Shown here: positions 17,440 through 26,036 of the stretch, one piece after another
How the letters are laid out: every line of letters begins with the position of its first letter
How positions within the stretch are numbered: the first letter of the stretch is position 1
Assembly (NCBI GenBank): GCA_964343505.1
Contig: CAYFJU010000012.1
Span: 1 to 51,024 of the forward strand
DNA: 51,024 nucleotides
Direction of reading: 5' to 3'
Source of the DNA: TCS55 sp964343505
Lineage (GTDB): Bacteria; Fidelibacterota; Marinisomatia; Marinisomatales; TCS55
Position numbers and translations under genes: made by a program
The notes under the pieces: model-generated
Seen by the model: only the letters and a program-made list of their open reading frames with translations
Told to the model about the DNA's origin: nothing
Databases searched by the model: none

Positions 17440-19041
17440 ATGAAAACGGTTAAATCAATCATAATTCTCTGCCTGACTTTGGTATTTTTCGGATGCGGGA
17501 CAACCTCATCTAATCCGCCAAGTCCGCAGGAAGAATTCCAAAACACACCTGAAACGGAAAGGGCGCCTAACCCTGAGGGGTTAAGGCATTTCATGGATGG
17601 CCAAATGAAGATGAATCAGGGCGAGTTTGCCATGGCGATTCTAGAGTTCCAGCAAGCCGTGGAACTGGACCCCGGTGTCGGGGCGATTCACACATCTATC
17701 GCTGAATGCTACTGGAATTTGGGTAAACCGGATATGGCTGAAAAACATCTTAAAATTGCCATTGATTTGGATCCGATGGATGATCAGGCGCTCCAAATGT
17801 TAGCTGATCAATATATTTTACAGAAAAATTATGAAGCGGCCCAAAAACCACTCGAACAGTTGCACCAGTTAAAGACGGAAGAGGTAAGGTATATCATCGC
17901 CTTAGCTGAACTTGAAAAAGTAAAACAGAACTTTTCTCGTGCATTAGAACTCTATTTGGATGCTTCTGATCTTGAGCCATCCCGACTGGAATTATTGGAA
18001 ACTGCGGGACGATTGGCCCTCCAGATCAATGATTTTGACCAGGCCCGATCCATCTTTAAGCAATTAACGCAACTGGATCCTAATCAGCCCCAATACCTGG
18101 CTATGTATATTGACCTGGTGATGAATTTGAATAAATACCAGGAAGGGATCGACTTATTAAAAGAAATGAATGCGACATATGGTGAATCTCCGGATCGAAT
18201 GGCGCAAATGGGATTATTATTATATCAAATTGGACAAAAAGATGATGCATTAAAATTGCTCGAATCAGCAGTTGATGAAGTACCGGAAAATCCAAACTAC
18301 TATTTTTCATTATTTGATTTATATATGAATGCAAACGATAACGAAAAAGCATCAGAAGTTGCTGATAAGCTGGTATCGAATTTCCCTGAAGATTGGCGGG
18401 GATACTATAGCCGATCTCTGGTATATATGAATGAGAAAAAACCGGAGGCAGTTATTGCTTTATTGGCGCCGGTCTCGGACACCTTTGAAAAGATTTATTC
18501 CATCCAATATTTACTGGGATTAGGCCACAACCAGGTAAAACAATTTGACGAAGCGCAAAAATACTTTACGAGGGCATTAAATATTCGTCCCAATTCACCC
18601 AATGTCCTGCACTCTATGGCCATTCTGTATGATGAAGTGGAAGAGTGGGACAAATCGGATGAAATCTATATTCGCCTCATTAAATCTGACAGTACCGATG
18701 CACAAGCATTTAATAATTATGCTTATAGCTTGGTGGAGCGGAATCAAAATTTGGAGGAAGCTCTCACGATGGCAAAGAAGGCCATCGCTTTAGATCCCGA
18801 TAATCCATCTTATTTAGATACCATTGGATGGATATATTTCAAATTGAATCATCATGAGAAAGCAAAGGAATATATTGAAGCATCCGTAAATATTGAGGGG
18901 AATAACGCTGTTGTTCTAGAACACTTGGGCGATGTATTTATGAAAATTCAACAGCCTGATGATGCCTTAAGTTGCTACCAGCGTGCGTTGGCTCTTGATA
19001 AATATAATGCCCGTTTAATTAAAAAGGTCTCTCCTGAATAA
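17440..19041 (+). CDS. TPR-repeat lipoprotein
   Basis: From the ATG at 17440 the protein has 533 residues and a short lipoprotein signal (MKTVKSIIILCLTLVFFGC) with a lipidatable cysteine at 19. A second ATG at 17413 would put nine residues before it and spoil the signal. The rest is an array of tetratricopeptide repeats, for example AILEFQQAVELDPGVGAIHT, EKHLKIAIDLDPMDDQAL and ALSCYQRALALDKYNARLI at the C-terminus. TPR arrays bind proteins, and outer-membrane TPR lipoproteins often scaffold envelope assembly. The partner is unknown. It is followed immediately by a LolB-like lipoprotein. Confidence 0.85.
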   Translation: MKTVKSIIILCLTLVFFGCGTTSSNPPSPQEEFQNTPETERAPNPEGLRHFMDGQMKMNQGEFAMAILEFQQAVELDPGVGAIHTSIAECYWNLGKPDMAEKHLKIAIDLDPMDDQALQMLADQYILQKNYEAAQKPLEQLHQLKTEEVRYIIALAELEKVKQNFSRALELYLDASDLEPSRLELLETAGRLALQINDFDQARSIFKQLTQLDPNQPQYLAMYIDLVMNLNKYQEGIDLLKEMNATYGESPDRMAQMGLLLYQIGQKDDALKLLESAVDEVPENPNYYFSLFDLYMNANDNEKASEVADKLVSNFPEDWRGYYSRSLVYMNEKKPEAVIALLAPVSDTFEKIYSIQYLLGLGHNQVKQFDEAQKYFTRALNIRPNSPNVLHSMAILYDEVEEWDKSDEIYIRLIKSDSTDAQAFNNYAYSLVERNQNLEEALTMAKKAIALDPDNPSYLDTIGWIYFKLNHHEKAKEYIEASVNIEGNNAVVLEHLGDVFMKIQQPDDALSCYQRALALDKYNARLIKKVSPE

Positions 19042-19669
19042 ATCTCTTTTCATCTCCCTGTTGTTCATTTTGGTCTCAGGATGCACAGCGCCGCCGTCCA
19101 TTCATCCGGAACCGTCTCCGGATGAAGGAATTGCCTATCCCGATCTGGATAATAAAAAATTCTGTCGGGGGAAAGGATACATTCTTTCCGAAGGAAATTT
19201 GAAGGGCCGCTTGAATTTTACTTTTACTGCTTCCCGGGATACGGCCTATATTCAGTTCAAGGATTTGATTGGCAGGAAAACGCTTTTTCTTATTTTGGGT
19301 GATAAATCGATCGATGCATGGGATATGCTTCATAATCGACGTTTTGACCAGGCTTCAATTCTTATTTCATTGCCCTTTTTCGAAATGATTCAACCGAATG
19401 ATCTACGGACATTTTTATGGGGTGAAATTCCAACATTATTTAGTGATCCTGAAAAAATAAAACAGCAGTCGGCGCAACTTTCTGATGGGATCCAGTTTCG
19501 ATCGAACCAAACAGCATATGGGCCGCTGGTCGAGCATGTAACTTTTAACATGAAAGCTGAAAAGCAAAAAATCGAACTGATCATGATGAACCGGGAATAC
19601 GATGTGCAATATCCCCATCTCATTCGACCCATCCCCGATTCAATCCCGCCAATTAAGGTAAATTCATGA
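19034..19669 (+). CDS. LolB-like (DUF4292-type) outer-membrane lipoprotein
   Basis: The product ends in a beta-rich domain like LolB, which receives lipoproteins at the outer membrane. The lipobox is LVSGC. The obvious TTG start at 19061 leaves only seven residues before the cysteine and no positive charge. Reading back in frame, a CTG at 19034 gives MNKSLFISLLFILVSGC, a textbook lipoprotein signal, and AAGG at 19024-19027 lies 6 nt upstream. I use 19034 (211 residues); it overlaps the TPR lipoprotein stop by 8 nt. The 3' end overlaps the next glycosyltransferase by 4 nt. Family assignment is by fold impression and is moderate. Confidence 0.6.
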   Translation: MNKSLFISLLFILVSGCTAPPSIHPEPSPDEGIAYPDLDNKKFCRGKGYILSEGNLKGRLNFTFTASRDTAYIQFKDLIGRKTLFLILGDKSIDAWDMLHNRRFDQASILISLPFFEMIQPNDLRTFLWGEIPTLFSDPEKIKQQSAQLSDGIQFRSNQTAYGPLVEHVTFNMKAEKQKIELIMMNREYDVQYPHLIRPIPDSIPPIKVNS

Positions 19670-20592
19670 AAATTTCTGTCGTAATTCCTGTCTATAATGA
19701 AGTCGATTCATTAAAGGAACTTCACCAAGAATTAACGCGAGTACTATCGTCCTATAACGAATATGAGATTCTTTTCGTTGACGACGGCTCCAGCGATGGT
19801 TCTGTTGAAGCCGTCCATGATCTCAATGCAGGTGATAACCATATCCATTTAATCCAGTTCCACCGAAATTATGGGAAATCGGCGGCACTGGCAGAGGGAT
19901 TCAAATATGCGGAGGGTGATTATATCGTCACCATGGATGCAGACTTGCAGGATGACCCGGCTGAAATACCGAATTTGGTTCAAAAACTGGAAGAAGGATT
20001 CGACCTTGTTTCCGGTTGGAAGAAAGATCGGAAAGATCCCATTTCAAAAACAGCGCCTTCAAAACTATTTAATTTTGTGACACGATTGTTCACCGGTGTT
20101 AAAATTCACGATTTTAATTGTGGCTTAAAAATTTATCGGAAGGCGGTTGTCAAAACGATTGATATTTACGGCGGAAGACATCGCTATATACCCGCGCTGG
20201 CGGGACAGAAGAAATTTAAAGTTGCTGAAATTATTGTGCATCATCGCCCCCGGGTACATGGGGTGACAAAGTATGGCGGCTCACGGTTATTTCATGGATT
20301 ATTTGACTTGATTTCAATTTTATTTTTATCGAAATACACCCAAAGCCCCCTTTATTTCTTTGGCCAAATCGGATTATTTACATTTTTTACCGGATTGGGA
20401 ATCGATTGCTATGTCCTTTATCTGAAATACTTCTTATTCGAACCTTTTGCAAAACATATGGCCTTACTCATGCTTGGTGTGCTGATCATGGTGATTGGGA
20501 TTCAATTCTTTTCGATTGGATTGGTGGGTGAAATGATTGCCAATTCGAACCAGGATAAGGAATCCAGGGTAAAGGGATTCCTTAAATCATAA
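19666..20592 (+). CDS. GT2 glycosyltransferase, dolichol-phosphate-mannose-synthase type
   Basis: The 308-residue protein starts MKISVVIPVYNE. The nucleotide-sugar region is ILFVDDGSSDGS with the DxD-type MDADLQDDP and a HRPRVHGVTKYG block typical of the DPM1/ArnC-like group. Two C-terminal membrane helices (about 223-262 region and 264-290) anchor it. Such enzymes transfer a sugar to a polyprenyl phosphate in the inner membrane. It opens the surface-glycan locus and overlaps the lipoprotein stop by 4 nt. The sugar is unknown. Confidence 0.88.
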   Translation: MKISVVIPVYNEVDSLKELHQELTRVLSSYNEYEILFVDDGSSDGSVEAVHDLNAGDNHIHLIQFHRNYGKSAALAEGFKYAEGDYIVTMDADLQDDPAEIPNLVQKLEEGFDLVSGWKKDRKDPISKTAPSKLFNFVTRLFTGVKIHDFNCGLKIYRKAVVKTIDIYGGRHRYIPALAGQKKFKVAEIIVHHRPRVHGVTKYGGSRLFHGLFDLISILFLSKYTQSPLYFFGQIGLFTFFTGLGIDCYVLYLKYFLFEPFAKHMALLMLGVLIMVIGIQFFSIGLVGEMIANSNQDKESRVKGFLKS

Positions 20593-20610
20593 CCATTTAA
20601 CAAAACCTAT

Positions 20611-21720
20611 ATGCGCATTGTTCTTGTTGGGCCTTTTCCACCCTATCGCGGTGGAATATCCATGTTTAATCATTCCTTGGCAGAGACGCTGTCTAAAGAT
20701 CATAAAGTGCATCGTGTATCATTTTCACTTCAATATCCCAAACCACTTTTCCCGGGAAAAACACAGTATTTTGACTTCGAAGGCAAAAAAGCAAAAACAC
20801 TCATCAATTCAATTAATCCACTTTCCTGGAAGAAGACGGCCAATTTTATTAATAGCATTAAACCGGATTTGGTCATATTTCAATATTGGATGCCTTTTTT
20901 TGCCCCCGCTTTTTCATCCATTGCCAAGCGGATAAAGAAGATATGCGGCGCTCAAATTATCGTAAACTGTAACAACATCACGCCCCATGAGCAAAGGGCA
21001 ATGGATTCGCTCATGACAGCAAAATTTTTCAGTTATTGTGATGCGTTTATTGTCATGTCCCAAACGGTTGAAAATGATCTGTTAAAAATTGAACCGAAGG
21101 CAAAATATCGAAAGACGCCCCACCCTGTTTATGATGTTTTTGGGCAGTCCATGGATCAACAAACAGCTAAAGAATTGATAGGAGTCTCGGGGGAAAAAAT
21201 CATCCTCAATTTTGGATTAATCCGGGATTATAAAGGGTTGGATATCCTGATTGAATCGACCAAATATTTAAACGGGAAGCTGAGTAATTTTAAAATTTTG
21301 GTTGTGGGCGAATGCTACGGCGATGAAAATAATTATCTGCAATTGGCTGAGGAAAATGGTGTTTCAGATGTGATTGATTTCCGCTTTGAGTTCGTACCGA
21401 ATGATAAAGTAAATCAATATTTCTGTGCCGCTGATTTGGTTGTATTACCCTATAAATCGGCAACACAAAGCGGAGTAGTCCCAATCGCATATCATTTTGA
21501 TAAACCGGTGGTGGTTTCCAACGTGGGCGGATTGCCGGAAATTGTAGATGAAGGAAAAACCGGGTTTATTTGTGAGCCAAACCCTGAACAAATCGCTAAC
21601 GGAATTATAGAATTTTTCAAATTCAAATCGATTGATTTTTCATCAAACGTAGCTGAATATAAAAAGCAGTTCTCATGGGATAATTATACCAATGTTGTAC
21701 TGGAGTTGGCCCAGTCATAG
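20611..21720 (+). CDS. GT4 family glycosyltransferase
   Basis: The 369-residue protein has the GT-B fold. The N-terminal half starts MRIVLVGPFPPYRGGISMFN, with the glycine-rich acceptor-side loop. The C-terminal donor domain has NFGLIRDYKGLDILIES and LPYKSATQSGVVPIAYHFDK with VVSNVGGLPEIVDEG, a variant of the EX7E region. It should add a sugar from a nucleotide donor in the cytoplasm. It starts 18 nt after the GT2 gene and its TAG overlaps the next GTG by 1 nt. Donor and acceptor cannot be read from sequence. Confidence 0.9.
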   Translation: MRIVLVGPFPPYRGGISMFNHSLAETLSKDHKVHRVSFSLQYPKPLFPGKTQYFDFEGKKAKTLINSINPLSWKKTANFINSIKPDLVIFQYWMPFFAPAFSSIAKRIKKICGAQIIVNCNNITPHEQRAMDSLMTAKFFSYCDAFIVMSQTVENDLLKIEPKAKYRKTPHPVYDVFGQSMDQQTAKELIGVSGEKIILNFGLIRDYKGLDILIESTKYLNGKLSNFKILVVGECYGDENNYLQLAEENGVSDVIDFRFEFVPNDKVNQYFCAADLVVLPYKSATQSGVVPIAYHFDKPVVVSNVGGLPEIVDEGKTGFICEPNPEQIANGIIEFFKFKSIDFSSNVAEYKKQFSWDNYTNVVLELAQS

Positions 21721-22562
21721 TGTCTAAATCTGTCAACATATTTGTATTGAACTGGAACGGCCGTGATCTAACACTGGATTGTCTGGCATCCCTTAAGCAT
21801 ATCTCCTATCCTAGTGTGAAGGTTATAGTGATTGATAATGGTTCCACGGATGATTCGGTGATTTCGGTTAAAAATAATTATCCGGATGTTGAAATTGTTG
21901 TCCTACCTAAAAATTCAGGTTTTGCAGGGGGTAATAATGCCGGATTTCAGGCCGTTCAACACAAAGCGGATTATACCATTTTCTTAAATAATGATACTAT
22001 CGTTGATCCCAAATTCGTTGAGCCGCTGATTAATGAATTGGAATCCAACCAGAATACGAAACAGTCGGCACCAAAGATTTATTTTGCGGATGATCCGGAA
22101 TACATTTGGTTTGCAGGCGGCAAGGTCAATTTGTGGACCGGGTTGATTCGACATATTGGCATTCGACAAAAAGATTCATCATTATATTCGGACAATCGGG
22201 AGATTGATTATACCACCGGATGTTGTGTCTGCATGCGGACAGAAGATTTTGAATCGATCGGTATGTTCGACGAATCATTCCCCATGTATGCAGAAGATGT
22301 TGATTTATCCCTGCGCTTCAGGCAATTAGGTGGAAAAGTGATTTTTGTACCAGAATCCAAAGTGTGGCATAAAGTTTCCGCTTCATTAGGGGGGCAATTT
22401 TCCATTGGGAAATGGAAACGGAAATACATTGGGAAAATGAAATTGTTGGCGAAGCATATAAAACCATATCAACTTCCGATTTCACTACCTCTGGCGATGT
22501 CCATGAGTTTATTAGAATTAATTTTTTCAATCATTTTAAATGTGGGTAAGCAAAGAAAATGA
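21720..22562 (+). CDS. GT2 glycosyltransferase, rhamnosyltransferase-like
   Basis: The 280-residue protein has the GT-A fold: IFVLNWNGRDLTLDCLASL, then VIVIDNGSTDDSV, a metal-binding FLNNDTIV and the acceptor-side GMFDESFPMYAEDVDLSLRF. This is the pattern of Wbb-type O-antigen rhamnosyl- and galactosyltransferases. The GTG start at 21720 overlaps the preceding TAG; no ATG fits as well. Its stop overlaps the next methyltransferase by 4 nt. The sugar is not determined. A hydrophobic C-terminal stretch (PISLPLAMSMSLLELIFSII) suggests membrane association. Confidence 0.88.
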   Translation: MSKSVNIFVLNWNGRDLTLDCLASLKHISYPSVKVIVIDNGSTDDSVISVKNNYPDVEIVVLPKNSGFAGGNNAGFQAVQHKADYTIFLNNDTIVDPKFVEPLINELESNQNTKQSAPKIYFADDPEYIWFAGGKVNLWTGLIRHIGIRQKDSSLYSDNREIDYTTGCCVCMRTEDFESIGMFDESFPMYAEDVDLSLRFRQLGGKVIFVPESKVWHKVSASLGGQFSIGKWKRKYIGKMKLLAKHIKPYQLPISLPLAMSMSLLELIFSIILNVGKQRK

Positions 22563-23281
22563 AAGGTTATTCAGAAAGATATTGGGCCAAAAGAGCCGGC
22601 CATTACAATCAAACCAATTGGGTTAAAAATGAAGATTTTATGGATGCATTCCTCGGTATGCTACCGGACAAATCATTTGATTCGATCTTGGAAGTCGGCA
22701 TCGGCACGGGTGCAGTCGCGGAAAAGGTTTCCGAAAGAATTGGGTCCTTAACCGGGATCGATATCAGTCAGGAAATGATTTCAAAGATTCATCATAACGG
22801 CATTACCCCTATCCTCGGGAATGCGCATGATATGCCTTTTGAAAATGAATCATTCGGATTGATTTATATGCGCAATGTGATTCACTATATTGATGATCCC
22901 GAATTGGCTTTTTCAGAGATTTTTCGGTGTTTAAAACCAAATGGATATTTTTTATTTTCCCAGGTTGTACCACCCGATGATTCTATTTCTGAAGAATATG
23001 ATTGGTTGGTTGGGCGTAATATTCATTACCCAACCCAAGGGGAAATCATGGAATTATTTTCGAAATTTTCAAACATAGGACAAGATGATTTTATCCTCCA
23101 AAATCAGAGTATTATGAATTGGTTAAATAATACGTGTGACGATGAATCCCAAATACAAAAGATCATCGATCGCCATAGACGGACTTCTACTGATTATAAA
23201 TCATTGGCTAATTTCAAAGAAACGGAATATGATATCCTGGTGAATATTAAACATCTCATGGTCTTGGGCCAAAAAATTTAG
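22559..23281 (+). CDS. SAM-dependent class I methyltransferase
   Basis: The 240-residue protein opens MKGYSERYWAKRAGHYNQ and has the SAM-binding motif I ILEVGIGTGAVAEKV with the acidic loop GIDISQEMI. IYMRNVIHYIDDPE and CLKPNGYFLFSQV follow, as in class I (UbiE/MenG-like) fold methyltransferases. Its place in the glycan cluster suggests it methylates a sugar or lipid intermediate, but the substrate is not visible. It overlaps the preceding GT by 4 nt. Base composition looks more AT-rich than the flanking genes. Confidence 0.85.
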   Translation: MKGYSERYWAKRAGHYNQTNWVKNEDFMDAFLGMLPDKSFDSILEVGIGTGAVAEKVSERIGSLTGIDISQEMISKIHHNGITPILGNAHDMPFENESFGLIYMRNVIHYIDDPELAFSEIFRCLKPNGYFLFSQVVPPDDSISEEYDWLVGRNIHYPTQGEIMELFSKFSNIGQDDFILQNQSIMNWLNNTCDDESQIQKIIDRHRRTSTDYKSLANFKETEYDILVNIKHLMVLGQKI

Positions 23282-23290
23282 GAAAGGGAA

Positions 23291-23983
23291 ATGGGAATTA
23301 TAAATCGCTATAAGGAAATTTCTCTATTCAGAAAACATTTTGATATTATAACAAACAATATTCATTACCCGATTGCAAGTTTTCTTTGTGCCCTTATTTC
23401 TAAATCTTTTATAACACCCAATATGGTTACTCTGTTGGCAGTTTTTTCCGAACTGGGTGCAATATGGTTTATCTTCGTAAATTTAGCCGAAAATAGAATA
23501 ATCATCGTATTACTGCTTCAATTAGGGTGGATTTTTGATTTAATGGACGGGCTGTTAGCACGGTATAAAAAACTCGGATATTATCACCCGACGAAACCAT
23601 CTCTAAAAGGGTATTATTGGGATGCAGTGTCAGACCATATTCTTAGATTAGTAGTACTGACATTTTTGGGAATTCATTTAGCCCAACAAACTCAGTATGG
23701 ATTATACTACGCATTTGGTGGAGTTGTGATTCATGCTATGACTCAAGTAGAGCACATCATTAGAGATTATATTTTAAAAGGTGTTGAAAATCATCAATCG
23801 TCAAAAGGAAATCAGGAGAGAAGAAGTCTTGATATGGTGATTTTGCTATTTAATAATATATATATTTTCTATTTCATTTTCATTTTATGGAATAGAATCG
23901 ATTTATTGTTTATCGTTCTTCCAACCATTCAAGTTTTGTTGTTAATTAAAAGGTTTTTTCAATTTTCCTTATCTGATTATTAA
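23291..23983 (+). CDS. CDP-alcohol phosphatidyltransferase family protein
   Basis: The 230-residue membrane protein has the family signature DxxDGxxAR then GxxxDxxxD: D83, D86, G87, A90, R91, then G107, D111 and D115. The distance between the AR pair and the following glycine is 15 residues, longer than the usual 8-9, so the catalytic loop has an insertion. These enzymes move a phospho-alcohol from a CDP donor to an acceptor in the membrane. In a glycan locus it could add phosphoglycerol, phosphoinositol or similar to a surface polymer or lipid. It is clearly AT-rich and lies 9 nt after the methyltransferase. Confidence 0.82.
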   Translation: MGIINRYKEISLFRKHFDIITNNIHYPIASFLCALISKSFITPNMVTLLAVFSELGAIWFIFVNLAENRIIIVLLLQLGWIFDLMDGLLARYKKLGYYHPTKPSLKGYYWDAVSDHILRLVVLTFLGIHLAQQTQYGLYYAFGGVVIHAMTQVEHIIRDYILKGVENHQSSKGNQERRSLDMVILLFNNIYIFYFIFILWNRIDLLFIVLPTIQVLLLIKRFFQFSLSDY

Positions 23984-24036
23984 TCTTTCTAACCACCAAA
24001 ACGAATTTAAATTTCAATGATTAAGATAAAAATCTT

Positions 24037-24843
24037 ATGGCAGTAAAATGGTATCTAAATGAAAATGACGCCAGTTGGCACTCTTTTTGGGATAATACCT
24101 CAATCGATGATGAATTAGCAGAGGCAAAAGATGATTATCCCCTCATGCTCAATGCTATCTTAGATAATTCAACCCAGGACAGCGCTGTATTAGAGGGCGG
24201 ATGCGGTCTGGGTAAATTTTTATTTTTTCTTCGTGAAAAAGAATATACCAATTTAATTGGTGTTGATTTTACCGACAAACCACTACAGATTATCAAACAG
24301 CGGGATCCTATAATTGATGTAAGAAAAGGTGATGTGAATAAATTGCCGATTAAGGATGATTCGATTGATTTGTATTTATCCATGGGTGTCATAGAGCATT
24401 TTGAAGAAGGTCCACAACGTGCTCTGATGGAAGCCTTCAGAGTCCTAAAAATTAATGGAACACTCATCGTGGCTGTACCTTATCAAAATCTTTATAGGGG
24501 AACATTTCGAAAATATTTTACCATGCCGTTATTAAAGATATTCAAACCTTCCTTTAGGAACAGGAACAGAGTATTTTATCAATATTACTATAGTCGGAAG
24601 GATTTAGAAAAATTTATTAATCAATCAGGATTCGAAATAGTTGATTGGTTTTATTATGATCAATATCATACTAAAAGTCAAAGGATCGGTATCTGTCTTG
24701 AATTTCCTTTTACTAAGGCGAAAAATGGTAAACCTTATGGTGTCAATTTTATTGGTAAAATAATTGCATTTTTCTCCGAATTAATTTCAAAAGGCATTTT
24801 TTCTTCAAGTATTGCATTTATTGTTAAAAAACCCAATAGATGA
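24037..24843 (+). CDS. SAM-dependent methyltransferase
   Basis: The 268-residue protein has motif I VLEGGCGLGKFLFFL, motif II LIGVDFTDK and the motif-like SMGVIEHFEEGPQ, so it is a class I methyltransferase. The C-terminal half is basic and ends with a hydrophobic stretch. The substrate is unknown; membership in the glycan locus suggests a sugar or lipid. It starts 53 nt after the phosphotransferase, is AT-rich, and its stop overlaps the next GT4 by 4 nt (ATGA). Confidence 0.85.
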   Translation: MAVKWYLNENDASWHSFWDNTSIDDELAEAKDDYPLMLNAILDNSTQDSAVLEGGCGLGKFLFFLREKEYTNLIGVDFTDKPLQIIKQRDPIIDVRKGDVNKLPIKDDSIDLYLSMGVIEHFEEGPQRALMEAFRVLKINGTLIVAVPYQNLYRGTFRKYFTMPLLKIFKPSFRNRNRVFYQYYYSRKDLEKFINQSGFEIVDWFYYDQYHTKSQRIGICLEFPFTKAKNGKPYGVNFIGKIIAFFSELISKGIFSSSIAFIVKKPNR

Positions 24844-26036
24844 ATATTCTATTTATTAGCCCCTATCTCCCTTCTGAAACCAGCGGCCATGCCGGCGCTC
24901 AGCTTATTTTCAGAAACATTGTTTCATTAGCCAATAGCCATAATGTGACCCTGGCTTCTTTTATTGACACGGATGAATACGGCATGATTTCGGCCCTTGT
25001 CAATCATGAGATTAAAGTGAATACAATCTCATATCCGCGTAACCAAACATCCCTCCCCGGAAAAATATCCTCTGGAATTCGAAACTTGACCTCGATGCTT
25101 CAATACATTCAGAGGGAAGAGCCCTTCTTTTTTGCAAAATACAAAAAGAAAAAGATGGCTGAGCTCATTTCAAGATTAGTGGCAGAATATAATTTTGACC
25201 TTGTTCAATTTGAATACAATGTGATGCATCATTATGCTGAGCAAATTGGAAAAATCCCGAAGGTTATTGTATTTCATGATGTATCGGCAAAACTATATGA
25301 GCGAGGGTGGGCAAGCGGCCGAGCTTCAGACAAAAGGTCTTATGAAATTGCCAAAGAATTAGAACCGGAAATCGCCAATAAATTTGATGCAGTTATCACC
25401 CTGACCAAAGATGATAATGCCTATTTAGCGGATCTTGGCTGTACCACAGATTTACTGGTTATACCGCCTCAGATCAGAATCCCCGACATCGGTGATATCC
25501 CCAAAAGTCCCAACTCAATTTGCTTTGTGGGTTCATACAACCGCGCACCAAATGTGCAGGCAGTGCAAATATTAACCGATGAAATTTATCCGAAACTATC
25601 CGGCACAGTTTCATTGAATATTGTGGGCAAGGATTTACCAGATCAAATCATCCGGCAAATCAATGACATGGAAGGGGTAAATTATTTAGGATTCATTGAT
25701 GATATTGATTCATTCATTGCATCCCAAATGCTTATGGTGGCCCCGATTCAAATCGGAGCCGGTTTAAAAATGAAAATACCCCATGCTCTGGCTTGCGGAA
25801 CGGCCGTTATCACAACAGCCGTGGGTGCGGAAGGAATTGACATCGGTGCGCAAAATGGGTTGTGGGTTACAAATTCCAATGAAGAAATGGCCAAAAAGGT
25901 CAATGAATTTTTACCTCAAAAAAATCTGTTGATTGATATTGGAAAATCGGGGAAAAAAGCAGTTGGAGAATTATTTTCCGAAGGCGAAATAGTGAACAAA
26001 TTTGAATCACTTTATTCTTCCTTGGTGAATTCATGA
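24840..26036 (+). CDS. GT4-like glycosyltransferase
   Basis: The 398-residue protein starts MNILFISPYLPSETSGHAGAQ, as in GT-B glycosyltransferases. FHDVSAKLYERG lies mid-protein, and the donor domain carries ICFVGSYNRAPNVQAVQIL and VAPIQIGAGLKMKIPHALACGTAVITTAVGAEGI, the group-1 sugar-donor region. It should extend the surface glycan in the cytoplasm. It overlaps the methyltransferase and the flippase by 4 nt on each side. The specific sugar is not known. Confidence 0.88.
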   Translation: MNILFISPYLPSETSGHAGAQLIFRNIVSLANSHNVTLASFIDTDEYGMISALVNHEIKVNTISYPRNQTSLPGKISSGIRNLTSMLQYIQREEPFFFAKYKKKKMAELISRLVAEYNFDLVQFEYNVMHHYAEQIGKIPKVIVFHDVSAKLYERGWASGRASDKRSYEIAKELEPEIANKFDAVITLTKDDNAYLADLGCTTDLLVIPPQIRIPDIGDIPKSPNSICFVGSYNRAPNVQAVQILTDEIYPKLSGTVSLNIVGKDLPDQIIRQINDMEGVNYLGFIDDIDSFIASQMLMVAPIQIGAGLKMKIPHALACGTAVITTAVGAEGIDIGAQNGLWVTNSNEEMAKKVNEFLPQKNLLIDIGKSGKKAVGELFSEGEIVNKFESLYSSLVNS

